From the NCBI GenBank assembly GCA_945901965.1, contig CAMDMN010000069.1, positions 1-9,392 of the forward strand: a DNA stretch of 9,392 nucleotides, written 5' to 3'. The notes under the pieces are model-generated. The model ran no database searches, was not told the DNA's origin, and saw only the letters and a program-made list of their open reading frames with translations. The position numbers were made by a program, and so were the translations under genes. This document shows positions 1-8,008 of this stretch, one piece after another. The stretch is from Legionella genomosp. 1 (GTDB lineage: Bacteria; Pseudomonadota; Gammaproteobacteria; Legionellales; Legionellaceae). Each line of letters begins with the position of its first letter. Position 1 is the stretch's first letter.

Positions 1-772
1 CCATGAATAATAATGCCATAACTGCTGAAATTAAAATCATGCTGGCATATTCAGAGAGGAAAAATAATGCAAACCCAATCGCTGAATATTCCACATGAAA
101 ACCTGCAACTATTTCAGACTCACCCTCAGCTAAATCAAAAGGAGCTCTATTGGTTTCGGCAATACCTGCTATCCAAAATACCATAAAAAGTGGCAGCAAT
201 GGTACAAACCACCAATGCAAAAGACCACCATGTTGTGAGTTAACTATATCGGTAATATTCATGCTTCCTGCGGCTAATAAAACCCCAACAAAAGCAAAAC
301 CCATAGCAATTTCATAAGAAATAGTTTGCGCGGCAGATCGCATAGCACCTAGCATTGCATACTTAGAATTAGAAGCCCAACCAGCAATTAAAACTCCATA
401 AACTCCTAAAGAGCTCATAGCAAATATATATAAAACACCGGCATTTATATTAGCTAAAACAATACCCTCACTAAAAGGAACCACCGCCCAACCAGCTAAT
501 GAAGGAACCAGTGCAAATAATGGAGCTATAACAAAAAGATATTTATTAGACTGTGTTGGAACAATAATTTCTTTATGAATAAGTTTAATTAGATCCGCAA
601 TTGGCTGTAATAGCCCAAAAAAGCCAACACGATTAGGGCCTATACGTACCTGCATATAACCAATAACCTTCCGCTCAGCAAAGGTAAGATAGGCAACGCC
701 AAGTAGTAGCGGGACTATAATTAATAGGATCTTTATAATGATCCACAGCAATATAGCAATATCTTGTATCAT
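1..772 (-). CDS. nuoH: NADH-quinone oxidoreductase subunit H (partial, C-terminus beyond window)
   Basis: NuoH (ND1 family) is the inner-membrane subunit of complex I that sits against NuoB/NuoD and helps form the quinone chamber. The frame opens with ATG at 772 and stays open to position 1, giving 257 residues of a family usually near 330-340, so the C-terminal quarter is off the window. Family signatures are clear: the AERKVIGYMQ-R-GPNRVG stretch at residues 32-50, GWASNSKYA with RSAAQ and SYE at 131-154, and AETNRAPFDL-EGESE-VAGFHVEYS at 205-230, the charged loop associated with the quinone site. About six hydrophobic segments are visible, near residues 9-30, 79-100, 112-131, 151-170, 186-206 and 232-256. 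An AAAGG ribosome site lies 9 nt before the start, and nuoG ends 32 bp upstream. It looks intact within the window. Confidence 0.97.
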   Translation of the reverse strand, partial: MIQDIAILLWIIIKILLIIVPLLLGVAYLTFAERKVIGYMQVRIGPNRVGFFGLLQPIADLIKLIHKEIIVPTQSNKYLFVIAPLFALVPSLAGWAVVPFSEGIVLANINAGVLYIFAMSSLGVYGVLIAGWASNSKYAMLGAMRSAAQTISYEIAMGFAFVGVLLAAGSMNITDIVNSQHGGLLHWWFVPLLPLFMVFWIAGIAETNRAPFDLAEGESEIVAGFHVEYSAIGFALFFLSEYASMILISAVMALLFM

Positions 773-804
773 TCAAGCGTACCTTTATTTTTATCGTACA
801 ATAT

Positions 805-3159
805 TTATGATGCCTTTATTGTAATTTCAGTAAAAGCTGCCCCTAAGTCAACCGTCTCAGGCAAAGCATTTGCTACCCATACAACATCCTGTGCAACTCG
901 ATCATCGCAAATTAGCGGCAATGTTATCTCAATATCGCCTTGAGATACAGTAGCAGAATCGCATAAGTTCAATTTTTTTGCGGTCTTTGAGTTAATCCTA
1001 ATACACGCAGATTCGGAAGCATTACAGTTCTGCAATGCATCTGCATTACGAACTATTGAATCTGAGCGATACAAAGGCCATTCTCCAACCCGAACTAAAC
1101 TTAACTTACTAACAGGCAATAATTCTGGGAGAAATGGCGTATAAGGCATTAAAGAACTTGAGTCTTCCGCTAACTTTAGCTCTTTTAGTACATCCTCTGA
1201 TGATAAATAATCAAAACCTTTAGCATGCAATATATTAGCCATTACTCGTAGAATTTTCCATGCAGGGCGTGATTCACCCATTGGTGCTAAAGCACCTTTA
1301 ACTGTTTGCCATTCTAAATCTACGTTTATATATGTACCAGATGTTTCAGCGAATGGTGCCATTGGCAAAATAACATCAGCGTATTCTTGAATAGATTCAT
1401 TATTAAATGCTGAAAGCACTACAACAAATTCAGCCGCCAACATGGAGTGCCTTGCAAGACTAGGGTTTGCAAAATCAAAACCTGGCTCAGCTCCCATTAA
1501 TAAATAACCTTTAAGTTTTGCATTTAATGCAGCTTGCACATCATGGCCATTATTATCAATTTTTTTACCAGCTTCTGCTCGATGAGGCACCATTCCAGCC
1601 ATCCAAGCACCTGCACTATTTGCACCTGTAGTTAGCCTTAAAATTCGGGCTCCGGTTAAATCTGCTAGCAATGATACTAAGGTTCGTAATAAAGCTGCAT
1701 CAGGATGATTTTCACAAAGAGCACCGGTAATAATTACTGAATTAGGACGAGCTAAAGATTTAGCCATTGCTTTTTGGCTTGCGTTTGGTTTTAAACCAAG
1801 CAATAATTTTTGTATCTTCTGATCTAACTCATTTGTATCACCAACAACGGCTAGTAAAAGTGTTGCAAGCTCAATAGCCATTTCTTGAGGTGAAACAATA
1901 ATTTTACCATCAAGATCAAAATTATAATTATAATCAACAGGATTTATAGCATAAATTTTAGCACCATTGCGAAACGCCTTACGTACCCTAATTCCTGCTA
2001 ATGGAACTTCTTTATTAATATTACAACCTAATAGAAGTAAATTCTCCTGACTTTCAATCTCTTTATATTTTATTGTACTTGAAGGCATTATAGTTTGCCA
2101 ATCTTGATCACGAAAATCTACTTGTTGTAAACGATGATCAAGATTATTAACCCCAAGTTCACGCATTAATTTTTGTAAAAGATAAAATTCTTCTAACGAA
2201 GAAGACGAAGATGCAAAAGCTGCAAATTGTTCCGCGCCATATTGCGTTATAATTCGGCCAATTCCATCTGAGGCAAATTTCAAAGCGCTTTCCCAATCAA
2301 CTGTTTCCCATTGACCATTGCGCTTTATCATAGGCTTTGAAGCCCGTGATTTAGAATTTAAACCTAAGTAACTAAAACGATCTCTATCAGATAACCAAAC
2401 TTCATTAATAGCTTCATTTTCCTTAGGAACTACACGCATTAAAGAATTTCTTCTAACATGCAAATAAATGTTTGAACCAAGGCAGTCATGTAGAGCGACA
2501 CTTTCATGCTGAACCATTTCCCAAGCCCTAGCCGTGTAACGATAAGGCTTTGAGGTTAATGCTCCTACTGGACATAAATCAATTATATTTCCAGATACTT
2601 CTGATTTCATACTGTGCTTTACAAAAGTACTAATTGACATATTTTCGCCACGACCTAAACCTCCAAGCTCAGGAAGCCCGGCTACTTCATCACCAAAGCG
2701 CACGCACCGTGTACAATGAATACAACGAGTCATTTCTGTAGAAATTAACGGACCAAGTTCCGGATCTTCTACTGCGCGCTTTGTCTCTTCATAGCTTGTC
2801 TCGTCATTGCCGTAACCCATAGATACATCTTGTAACTCACACTCACCACCTTGATCGCAAATCGGACAGTCTAACGGGTGATTGATTAACAAAAACTCCA
2901 TTACGGCTTGTTGTGATCGAACTGCCTCTTTTGAATTAGTAAATACTTTCATCCCATCAGTGATAGGTGTAGCACAAGCAGGAACTGTCTTACGTCCACC
3001 TTCAACTTCAACAAGACACATACGACAGTTAGCAGCGACTGATAATTTTTTATGATAGCAAAAGCGAGGAATATGAATACCTGCGTCATCAGCTACCTCA
3101 ATGATCATTTTACCATTTTCTACTTCAAATGATTTACCGTCGATTTCAATGTTAGCCAT
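805..3159 (-). CDS. nuoG: NADH-quinone oxidoreductase subunit G
   Basis: NuoG (75-kDa subunit homologue) carries electrons from NuoF towards NuoI in the cytoplasmic arm of complex I. The 784-residue protein starts with a ferredoxin-like domain whose C34, C45, C48 and C62 match the N1b [2Fe-2S] ligands. H94, C98, C101 and C107 (HPLDCPICDQGGEC) match His-ligated N5. C146, C149, C152 and C196 match N4. Residues from about 220 onward form the molybdopterin-oxidoreductase-like domain, which is structural in complex I. The four positions that ligate the optional N7 cluster in E. coli-type NuoG align here with A222, D225, S229 and S257, so N7 is predicted absent, as in mitochondrial 75-kDa subunits. 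A single C226 nearby cannot replace it. TAAGG lies 7 nt before the ATG, and nuoF ends 17 bp upstream. The stop is TAA. Confidence 0.98.
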   Translation of the reverse strand: MANIEIDGKSFEVENGKMIIEVADDAGIHIPRFCYHKKLSVAANCRMCLVEVEGGRKTVPACATPITDGMKVFTNSKEAVRSQQAVMEFLLINHPLDCPICDQGGECELQDVSMGYGNDETSYEETKRAVEDPELGPLISTEMTRCIHCTRCVRFGDEVAGLPELGGLGRGENMSISTFVKHSMKSEVSGNIIDLCPVGALTSKPYRYTARAWEMVQHESVALHDCLGSNIYLHVRRNSLMRVVPKENEAINEVWLSDRDRFSYLGLNSKSRASKPMIKRNGQWETVDWESALKFASDGIGRIITQYGAEQFAAFASSSSSLEEFYLLQKLMRELGVNNLDHRLQQVDFRDQDWQTIMPSSTIKYKEIESQENLLLLGCNINKEVPLAGIRVRKAFRNGAKIYAINPVDYNYNFDLDGKIIVSPQEMAIELATLLLAVVGDTNELDQKIQKLLLGLKPNASQKAMAKSLARPNSVIITGALCENHPDAALLRTLVSLLADLTGARILRLTTGANSAGAWMAGMVPHRAEAGKKIDNNGHDVQAALNAKLKGYLLMGAEPGFDFANPSLARHSMLAAEFVVVLSAFNNESIQEYADVILPMAPFAETSGTYINVDLEWQTVKGALAPMGESRPAWKILRVMANILHAKGFDYLSSEDVLKELKLAEDSSSLMPYTPFLPELLPVSKLSLVRVGEWPLYRSDSIVRNADALQNCNASESACIRINSKTAKKLNLCDSATVSQGDIEITLPLICDDRVAQDVVWVANALPETVDLGAAFTEITIKAS

Positions 3160-3176
3160 TGTTAAACCTTATTAAT

Positions 3177-4463
3177 TTATACTGTAGAAGCAGAAACGCT
3201 TGAGCGTTTATGCTTAATAAAATATTCAAACTCGGACATAAAGTGTTTTACAAAACTCTGCACAGGCCATGCAGCGGCTTCACCTAATGCGCAAATAGTT
3301 CGTCCTTCAATATTATTAGCAACGTTAACTAATTTTTGCACATCACCAACCTCGCCATGTCCTGATTTAATCCGATGTAATAAACGAACCAACCATCCTG
3401 TACCCTCACGACAAGGCGTACATTGTCCACAAGATTCTTCCATATAAAATTCTGAAATACGATAAAGTGCGTCGACCATACACGTAGTCTCATCCATAAC
3501 AATTACAGCCCCTGATCCAAGACCAGAACCTGCCTTTTGGATTGAGTCATAATCCATATCTAGTGTCATCATCAAATCACCTGGCAACACAGGCATTGAT
3601 GTTCCACCTGGAATTACTGCTTTTATCCGTCTATTTGCAAGAACGCCTCCAGCTAAATCTAATAGTGTTTTAAAAGGAGTTCCTAAGGGGATTTCAAAAT
3701 TTCCAGGATTATTAACATGACCACTCACACTAAAACATTTAGTTCCGCCATTATTAGGCTTACCTAATTCTAAAAACCATTTGCCACCTTTTTCTAAAAT
3801 AACAGGTACTGATGCAAAAGTTTCGGTATTGTTTATAGTCGTAGGTTTACCATATAAACCATAATTTGCGGGGAATGGCGGTTTAAAGCGTGGCTGACCT
3901 TTTTTACCCTCTAAAGAATTAAGTAAAGCCGTTTCTTCACCACAAATATAAGCTCCAGCGCCAAGATGATTGTAGAGATCGAAATCAATTTTTGAAGATA
4001 GAATAGATTTACCAAGTAAACCCGCGTCATAAGCTTCTTTTAATGCAGCTTCCATACGCTGAAATGGCTCAAAAAATTCACCACGTATATAATTATAACC
4101 AACCGTTGCTCCAATCACATATCCTGCAATGGCCATGCCTTCAATCAATTGATGCGGGTTATATCTTAAAATATCTCTATCCTTACATGTACCAGGCTCA
4201 CCTTCATCTGAATTGCAAACTACATATTTTTGTATAGGGGCATTACGGTTCATAAAGCTCCATTTAAGCCCGGTTGGGAAACCAGCCCCACCACGTCCAC
4301 GCAAAGCAGACAATTTTAATTCATCAATAATTGTTTGCGGTGCGGTTTGCTCTTTTAAAATTCGCCGCCATACACTATAGCCACCAACAGATTCATAAGT
4401 TGCAAGAGCCCAAGGCTTTTGCAAATTTAAAGTTCGGTAACAGACTTGATTCAATTCAACCAT
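3177..4463 (-). CDS. nuoF: NADH-quinone oxidoreductase subunit F
   Basis: NuoF (51-kDa subunit homologue) binds NADH and FMN and starts electron transfer in the cytoplasmic tip of complex I, working with NuoE. The 428-residue length is normal for the family. The glycine-rich RGRGGAGFPTG at residues 55-65 is the nucleotide/FMN-binding loop, followed by CNSDEGEPGTCKDR at 83-96 and GAGAYICGEETALLNSLEG at 168-186. The N3 [4Fe-4S] ligands are C345, C348 and C351 (ESCGQCTPCREGT) plus C391 (TICALGE). The ATG at 4463 is preceded by a purine-rich AGAGA about 7 nt upstream, and the nuoE stop is only 14 bp before the start, so translation is probably linked within one mRNA. No missing residue or break is seen. 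Confidence 0.98.
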   Translation of the reverse strand: MVELNQVCYRTLNLQKPWALATYESVGGYSVWRRILKEQTAPQTIIDELKLSALRGRGGAGFPTGLKWSFMNRNAPIQKYVVCNSDEGEPGTCKDRDILRYNPHQLIEGMAIAGYVIGATVGYNYIRGEFFEPFQRMEAALKEAYDAGLLGKSILSSKIDFDLYNHLGAGAYICGEETALLNSLEGKKGQPRFKPPFPANYGLYGKPTTINNTETFASVPVILEKGGKWFLELGKPNNGGTKCFSVSGHVNNPGNFEIPLGTPFKTLLDLAGGVLANRRIKAVIPGGTSMPVLPGDLMMTLDMDYDSIQKAGSGLGSGAVIVMDETTCMVDALYRISEFYMEESCGQCTPCREGTGWLVRLLHRIKSGHGEVGDVQKLVNVANNIEGRTICALGEAAAWPVQSFVKHFMSEFEYFIKHKRSSVSASTV

Positions 4464-4477
4464 ATCATTGTCTCTAT

Positions 4478-4981
4478 TTATCGGTATTTAGCTAAAACCG
4501 CATCAACTTTATCAGCGGACAAATTCTCATGATAATCTTTGTCCACTTGCATCATTGGCGCATTAACACAAGCCCCAAGGCACTCAACTGCTTTTAGTGT
4601 AAATAAACCATCTTCGGTGGTTTCACCAAGTTTAATCTTTAATTTCTTCTCTAAATGGTCAACAATTTCAGCAGAATTTCGCAGTTTGCATGAAATATTA
4701 GTACAAACATTTACTAAATGGCGGCCAACTGGCTTAAGTTCATACATACTATAAAAAGTAGCCACTTCATATACCGCAATCGCCGGCATTTCTAAATAAT
4801 CAGCGACTGCATCCATCAACTCATTAGTTAAATAACCATGTTCTTCCTGAGCTACCATTAAAGCAGACATCACAGCTGATTGTCTTTCATTGGTTGGATA
4901 TTTTGCTATCCATTTATCAATTTCTTTTACTCCGGCAGCTGATATAAATTGCCGAATCTGTTTAGCTGAATTTAAAGACAT
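4478..4981 (-). CDS. nuoE: NADH-quinone oxidoreductase subunit E
   Basis: NuoE (24-kDa subunit homologue) has a thioredoxin-like fold holding the N1a [2Fe-2S] cluster next to the flavin of NuoF. Counting from the ATG at 4981 the protein has 167 residues. The N1a ligands are C93 and C98 (C-x4-C) with C134 and C138 (C-x3-C, in VECLGACVNAP). The EVATFYSMYELKPVG segment before them is typical of the family. A longer frame can start with TTG at 4990, but the AGGG ribosome site (4991-4994) would then touch the start codon, whereas it is 9 nt from the ATG at 4981, so the shorter form is preferred. It is the only nuo gene here preceded by a long spacer, which holds a palindromic repeat. nuoF follows 14 bp after its stop. 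Confidence 0.97.
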   Translation of the reverse strand: MSLNSAKQIRQFISAAGVKEIDKWIAKYPTNERQSAVMSALMVAQEEHGYLTNELMDAVADYLEMPAIAVYEVATFYSMYELKPVGRHLVNVCTNISCKLRNSAEIVDHLEKKLKIKLGETTEDGLFTLKAVECLGACVNAPMMQVDKDYHENLSADKVDAVLAKYR

Positions 4982-4990
4982 TATTTTCAA

Positions 4991-4994
4991 CCCT
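4991..4994 (-). promoter_or_regulatory. ribosome binding site deciding the nuoE start
   Basis: The minus strand reads AGGG here. It is 9 nt from the ATG at 4981 but directly adjacent to the in-frame TTG at 4990-4988. Normal spacing therefore favours the ATG. The spacing is seen in the sequence; its use is inference. Confidence 0.6.
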
Positions 4995-5005
4995 ATATTT
5001 AGTAA

Positions 5006-5136
5006 AATTTCTCAATAAGCTTAGGTATTCGTCATCTCAAACACAGTGAGGGATCTCCAAATGCAGGCATCTAGCCACTTTTCAGGAGATCCCTCACTTT
5101 GTTCGGGATGACGTTTCCGGTACTTATTAAGAAGTT
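5006..5136. repeat. possible outer inverted arms enclosing the nuoD-nuoE palindrome
   Basis: Positions 5006-5019 and 5123-5136 are inverted copies at 12 of 14 positions (AATTTCTCAATAAG against the complement of CTTATTAAGAAGTT). They sit almost symmetrically outside the core palindrome, separated from it by 10 and 9 unmatched bases. This suggests the true element is about 130 bp with two stacked stems. The sequence is AT-rich, so chance similarity is possible, but the symmetric placement speaks for a real structure. Confidence 0.5.
5030..5113. repeat. palindromic interspersed-type repeat between nuoD and nuoE
   Basis: Two 29-bp arms (5030-5058 and 5085-5113) are inverted copies that match at 26 of 29 positions, around a 26-nt loop. 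The ends read CGTCATC and GATGACG, and the inner part holds GTGAGGGATCTCC and its complement. In nuo mRNA this would make a strong hairpin. Arms beginning with CGTCATCCCGAAC-like sequence and containing AGTGAGGGATCTCC resemble interspersed palindromic elements I know from many bacterial genomes, including intracellular lineages; the match is by memory, not by search. It has no room for a protein and no clear target-site duplication. No U-run follows the stem on the minus strand, so a simple intrinsic terminator is unlikely. It sits in the only large spacer of the nuo cluster, so the downstream nuoE-H genes would be transcribed through it. Confidence 0.85.
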
Positions 5137-5162
5137 ACCTTATTTAATCGTAACTTTTCAAT

Positions 5163-6416
5163 TTATCTGTCAATTTCGCCAAATACTATATCTTGGCTAG
5201 CCAAAATAGCGACGCCATCTGCCAACAAATGCCCTCTAACCATTTCATCAAAACTTGATAAATGTAAAAAGCCTGGGGCGCGAATTTTCATCCTATAAGG
5301 TTTATTTGCACCATCTGAAACTAAATAAATACCAAATTCGCCTTTTGGTGCTTCAACAGCGCTATAAACCTCTCCCTCTGGCAAACTAAATCCTTCAGAA
5401 AATAATTTAAAGTGGTGAATCATAGCTTCCATATCGTGTTTCATGTCAAAACGACGTGGAGGAGTAATTTTATGATCATCAAGCTTTATTGGCCCATCAT
5501 TTTCACGCAACCATTGAACACATTGTCTAACAATATGATTAGATTGACGTAATTCCTCTATACGGACTAAATAACGATCATAACAATCACCTGTTTTACC
5601 CACAGGAATATCAAAATCAACTTTGTCATATGCAGCATATGGTTGTTTTTTACGTAAATCCCAAGCCACACCTGAACCTCTGAGCATAGGTCCCGTAAAA
5701 CCCCACTGCAACGCATTTTCAGGAGAAACAACACCAATATCAACCGTTCTTTGTTTCCATATACGATTATCTGTTAATAATGTTTCATATTCATCAACAC
5801 AACGTGGGAAGCGCTCAGTAAATGCCCAAATAAAATCAAGCAAGCTCCCATGTCGATTAGCATTCTTTTTTTCGGTTTCTCGTTCATTATGCCATCTTGA
5901 TGGTTTATATTGCGGCATAGAATCAGGTAAATCACGCGCCACACCACCTGGACGATAATATGTAGCATGCATACGCGCACCTGATACCGCCTCATAACAA
6001 TCAAATAAATCTTCACGCTCACGGAAACAATATAAAAATACCGTCATCGCGCCAATATCAAGGGCTGCTGCACCTAACCATAATAAATGATTAAGTATTC
6101 GTGTTAGCTCATCAAACATCGTACGGATATATTGGGCTCTTATTGGCGCTTCAACACCTAATAGTTTTTCTATAGCACGAACATACCCATGCTCATTACA
6201 CATCATTGAGACGTAATCTAACCTATCCATGTAACCTATAGAATGTAAATAAGGTTTAGTTTCAACAAGTTTTTCAGTGGCACGATGGAGTAGTCCGATA
6301 TGAGGATCGGCTCGAACTATAGTCTCACCTTCAAGCTCAAATACTAAGCGCAAAACACCATGCGCTGCTGGGTGTTGTGGACCAAAATTTAGGGTGTAAT
6401 TTTCTAGTTCAATCAT
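5163..6416 (-). CDS. nuoD: NADH-quinone oxidoreductase subunit D
   Basis: NuoD (49-kDa subunit homologue, related to the large subunit of NiFe hydrogenases) forms the quinone-reducing site with NuoB at the foot of the cytoplasmic arm. At 417 residues it is the stand-alone form, not the NuoCD fusion of E. coli. The N-terminal GPQHPAAHG loop (residues 12-20, with H15 and H19) and the YMDRLDYVSMMCNEHGY stretch (62-78) are the conserved parts lining the quinone cavity in this family. RPGGVARDLP (155-164) and the C-terminal PYRMKIRAPGFLHL (373-386) are also typical. Its ATG overlaps the nuoC TGA in an ATGA arrangement (6413-6416) and no strong ribosome site is seen, so translational coupling to nuoC is likely. 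The next gene, nuoE, begins only after a 181-bp spacer. Confidence 0.98.
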   Translation of the reverse strand: MIELENYTLNFGPQHPAAHGVLRLVFELEGETIVRADPHIGLLHRATEKLVETKPYLHSIGYMDRLDYVSMMCNEHGYVRAIEKLLGVEAPIRAQYIRTMFDELTRILNHLLWLGAAALDIGAMTVFLYCFREREDLFDCYEAVSGARMHATYYRPGGVARDLPDSMPQYKPSRWHNERETEKKNANRHGSLLDFIWAFTERFPRCVDEYETLLTDNRIWKQRTVDIGVVSPENALQWGFTGPMLRGSGVAWDLRKKQPYAAYDKVDFDIPVGKTGDCYDRYLVRIEELRQSNHIVRQCVQWLRENDGPIKLDDHKITPPRRFDMKHDMEAMIHHFKLFSEGFSLPEGEVYSAVEAPKGEFGIYLVSDGANKPYRMKIRAPGFLHLSSFDEMVRGHLLADGVAILASQDIVFGEIDR

Positions 6417-7099
6417 TTCGGTGCGCCTGTAGATCCATTAGGGTTAAGATAGCGATTATCATTACGAATAACTTTAGGTTCTAACACTCTCGGCACAATA
6501 TCAACTGGCTCATAAATAACTTTCTGCAAACTAGCATCATAGCGCATCTCAACATAGCCGCTAACTGGGAAATCTTTACGAAATGGATGGCCAATAAACC
6601 CATAATCCGTCAAAATACGTCTTAAATCTGGATGCCCATCGAATAAAACACCAAATAAATCATAAGCTTCCCGCTCAAGCCAATTAGCACCTTTCCAAAT
6701 GTCAATAACCGAAGGAACTACTAAATTTGACTCATCAACAAATACTTTAACGCGCAAGCGCTGATTTTTAGTGGTTGACATTAAATGATAAACTACGGCA
6801 AAACGCGGATGATTTACGAATGTTTTAGTTTCTTGCTTTTCAACAGCACGTGAAAACCCTTTTTCAGTAGCCGTTTCAGTTTCCCAATCATTTTCACCAT
6901 ATGAAAGATAATCAACCGCGCACAAATCTACTAATTGATTAAAATCAAATAATTTATTATCTCGCAATTGATATAAAGTGTCTTTTAATAAAGCTAAATC
7001 ACAGACAGCAGTAATCTCACCATACGCCAAATTAATTGACTTTAAAGGCCCACCCAATTCCTGCTTTAAAAGCTCAGCTAATTTTTCTAATTTTGTCAT
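6413..7099 (-). CDS. nuoC: NADH-quinone oxidoreductase subunit C
   Basis: NuoC (30-kDa subunit homologue) is a structural part of the connecting module and packs against NuoD and NuoB. Starting at the ATG at 7099 it has 228 residues. The family signature EREAYDLFGVLFDGHPDLRR lies at about residues 142-161 and is followed by GHPFRKDFP near 170-178. Residues about 70-92 form a charged, low-conservation stretch between the DYLSYG motif and RFAVVYHL, apparently an insertion seen in NuoC of several gammaproteobacteria. An in-frame ATG at 7105 also exists, but TAGGTG (7107-7112) would be 1 nt from it and is 7 nt from the ATG at 7099, so the latter is preferred. The stop overlaps the nuoD start; nuoB ends 34 bp upstream. 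Confidence 0.97.
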   Translation of the reverse strand: MTKLEKLAELLKQELGGPLKSINLAYGEITAVCDLALLKDTLYQLRDNKLFDFNQLVDLCAVDYLSYGENDWETETATEKGFSRAVEKQETKTFVNHPRFAVVYHLMSTTKNQRLRVKVFVDESNLVVPSVIDIWKGANWLEREAYDLFGVLFDGHPDLRRILTDYGFIGHPFRKDFPVSGYVEMRYDASLQKVIYEPVDIVPRVLEPKVIRNDNRYLNPNGSTGAPK

Positions 7100-7106
7100 C
7101 AACATG

Positions 7107-7112
7107 CACCTA
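7107..7112 (-). promoter_or_regulatory. ribosome binding site deciding the nuoC start
   Basis: The minus strand reads TAGGTG. Two in-frame ATG codons follow, at 7105 (1 nt away) and 7099 (7 nt away). Normal spacing selects the second. Confidence 0.6.
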
Positions 7113-7133
7113 GATTAAACCTAAATTCGGCAG

Positions 7134-7610
7134 TTAAATTTTAATTATTGCTTTTCTTCTAATTTTATTTTGCAACTGAATAATGCCGTATAATAATGCC
7201 TCAGCAGTAGGTGGGCATCCTGGCACATAAATATCAACTGGAACTATCCTGTCACAACCACGCACAACTGAGTATGAATAATGATAATAACCACCACCAT
7301 TCGCACAAGATCCCATGGAAATCACCCATCTAGGCTCAGGCATTTGATCATAAACTTTACGCAAAGCAGGGGCCATTTTGTTACATAAGGTACCTGCTAC
7401 TATCATAACATCAGACTGACGAGGGCTCGGGCGAAAAATAATACCGAAACGATCAAGATCATAACGTGAAGCACCAACGTGCATCATTTCTACCGCGCAA
7501 CAAGCTAAACCAAAGGTCACAGGCCACATAGAGCCAGATCGCGCCCAATTAACTAGCTTCTCTACAGAAGTTACACTAAAACCTTCTTTATTTAATTGTG
7601 CTTCAGCCAT
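7134..7610 (-). CDS. nuoB: NADH-quinone oxidoreductase subunit B
   Basis: NuoB (PSST homologue) carries N2, the last [4Fe-4S] cluster, which hands electrons to quinone at the NuoB-NuoD interface. The 158-residue protein shows all four ligands: the adjacent C37 and C38 (GLACCAVEMM), C102 (SMGSCANGGGYYHYSYSVV) and C132 (VPGCPPTAEALLYG). The family stretch RQSDVMIVAGT-CNKMAP (64-81) is present. The length is typical of the bacterial form without extensions. An AGAGA sequence lies 6 nt before the ATG, and nuoA ends 18 bp upstream. The frame is intact and ends in TAA. Confidence 0.98.
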   Translation of the reverse strand: MAEAQLNKEGFSVTSVEKLVNWARSGSMWPVTFGLACCAVEMMHVGASRYDLDRFGIIFRPSPRQSDVMIVAGTLCNKMAPALRKVYDQMPEPRWVISMGSCANGGGYYHYSYSVVRGCDRIVPVDIYVPGCPPTAEALLYGIIQLQNKIRRKAIIKI

Positions 7611-7628
7611 AAATAGTCTCTATATCAA

Positions 7629-7988
7629 TCATTCCCATTCCAATGCTCCTCTCTTCCACTCATAAATAAAACCAATTACAAGTAGACTTAAGAATAGCAT
7701 CATAGCGGCAAAACCAAACCAACCTATTTTACGTAAGACTAAAGCCCAAGGAAAGAAAAAAGCCGTTTCGAGATCAAAAATAATAAATAAAATAGCCACA
7801 AGATAAAAACGCACATCAAATGGTATACGCGACGATTCAAATGCAGGAAAACCACACTCATATGGTGAATTTTTTTCAGCATTTGGTTTATGCACTGACA
7901 ATAAAGACCCTGCTGTCAACATAACCAAACCTAAGGCTAACCCTATAATAATAAATACTAAAATTGGTAAATATTCTGATAGCATCAT
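7629..7988 (-). CDS. nuoA: NADH-quinone oxidoreductase subunit A
   Basis: NuoA (ND3 homologue) is a small inner-membrane subunit at the joint between the quinone site and the proton-pumping arm. The 119-residue protein has three hydrophobic segments, near 8-31, 60-82 and 90-109. The loop after the first holds the conserved SPYECGFPAFESSRIPFDVRFY (41-62), with C45 at the position of the ND3 loop cysteine. The second segment carries FDLETAF (71-77), whose acidic pair D72/E74 is conserved in the family. The start has two ATG codons in tandem; the first is better placed behind AAGAG. It is the first nuo gene and begins only 20 bp after the end of tRNA-Leu, with no room for a separate promoter between them. 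Confidence 0.98.
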   Translation of the reverse strand: MMLSEYLPILVFIIIGLALGLVMLTAGSLLSVHKPNAEKNSPYECGFPAFESSRIPFDVRFYLVAILFIIFDLETAFFFPWALVLRKIGWFGFAAMMLFLSLLVIGFIYEWKRGALEWE

Positions 7989-8008
7989 AATTTTAATTAC
8001 TCTTAATT

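Noticed and set aside
4043..4754. Two short plus-strand frames (4043-4237 and 4539-4754)
   Set aside because: They are antisense to nuoF and nuoE, short, and without motifs or ribosome sites worth noting.
5030..5113. The nuoD-nuoE palindrome as a rho-independent terminator
   Set aside because: On the transcribed minus strand the stem is followed by GAATACCTAAGC, not a U-run, and essential downstream complex I genes depend on read-through.
5623..5958. Plus-strand open frame of 111 codons
   Set aside because: It lies wholly antisense to nuoD, has no recognisable motif, and nuoD is intact.
5774..6022. Minus-strand frame of 82 codons inside nuoD
   Set aside because: It is an alternative frame of the same strand within a well-conserved nuoD, with no independent support.
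7611..7628. Possible regulatory content in the short nuo spacers
   Set aside because: The gaps between nuo genes other than nuoD-nuoE (14-34 bp) hold only ribosome sites; no palindromes or promoter-like pairs were seen.
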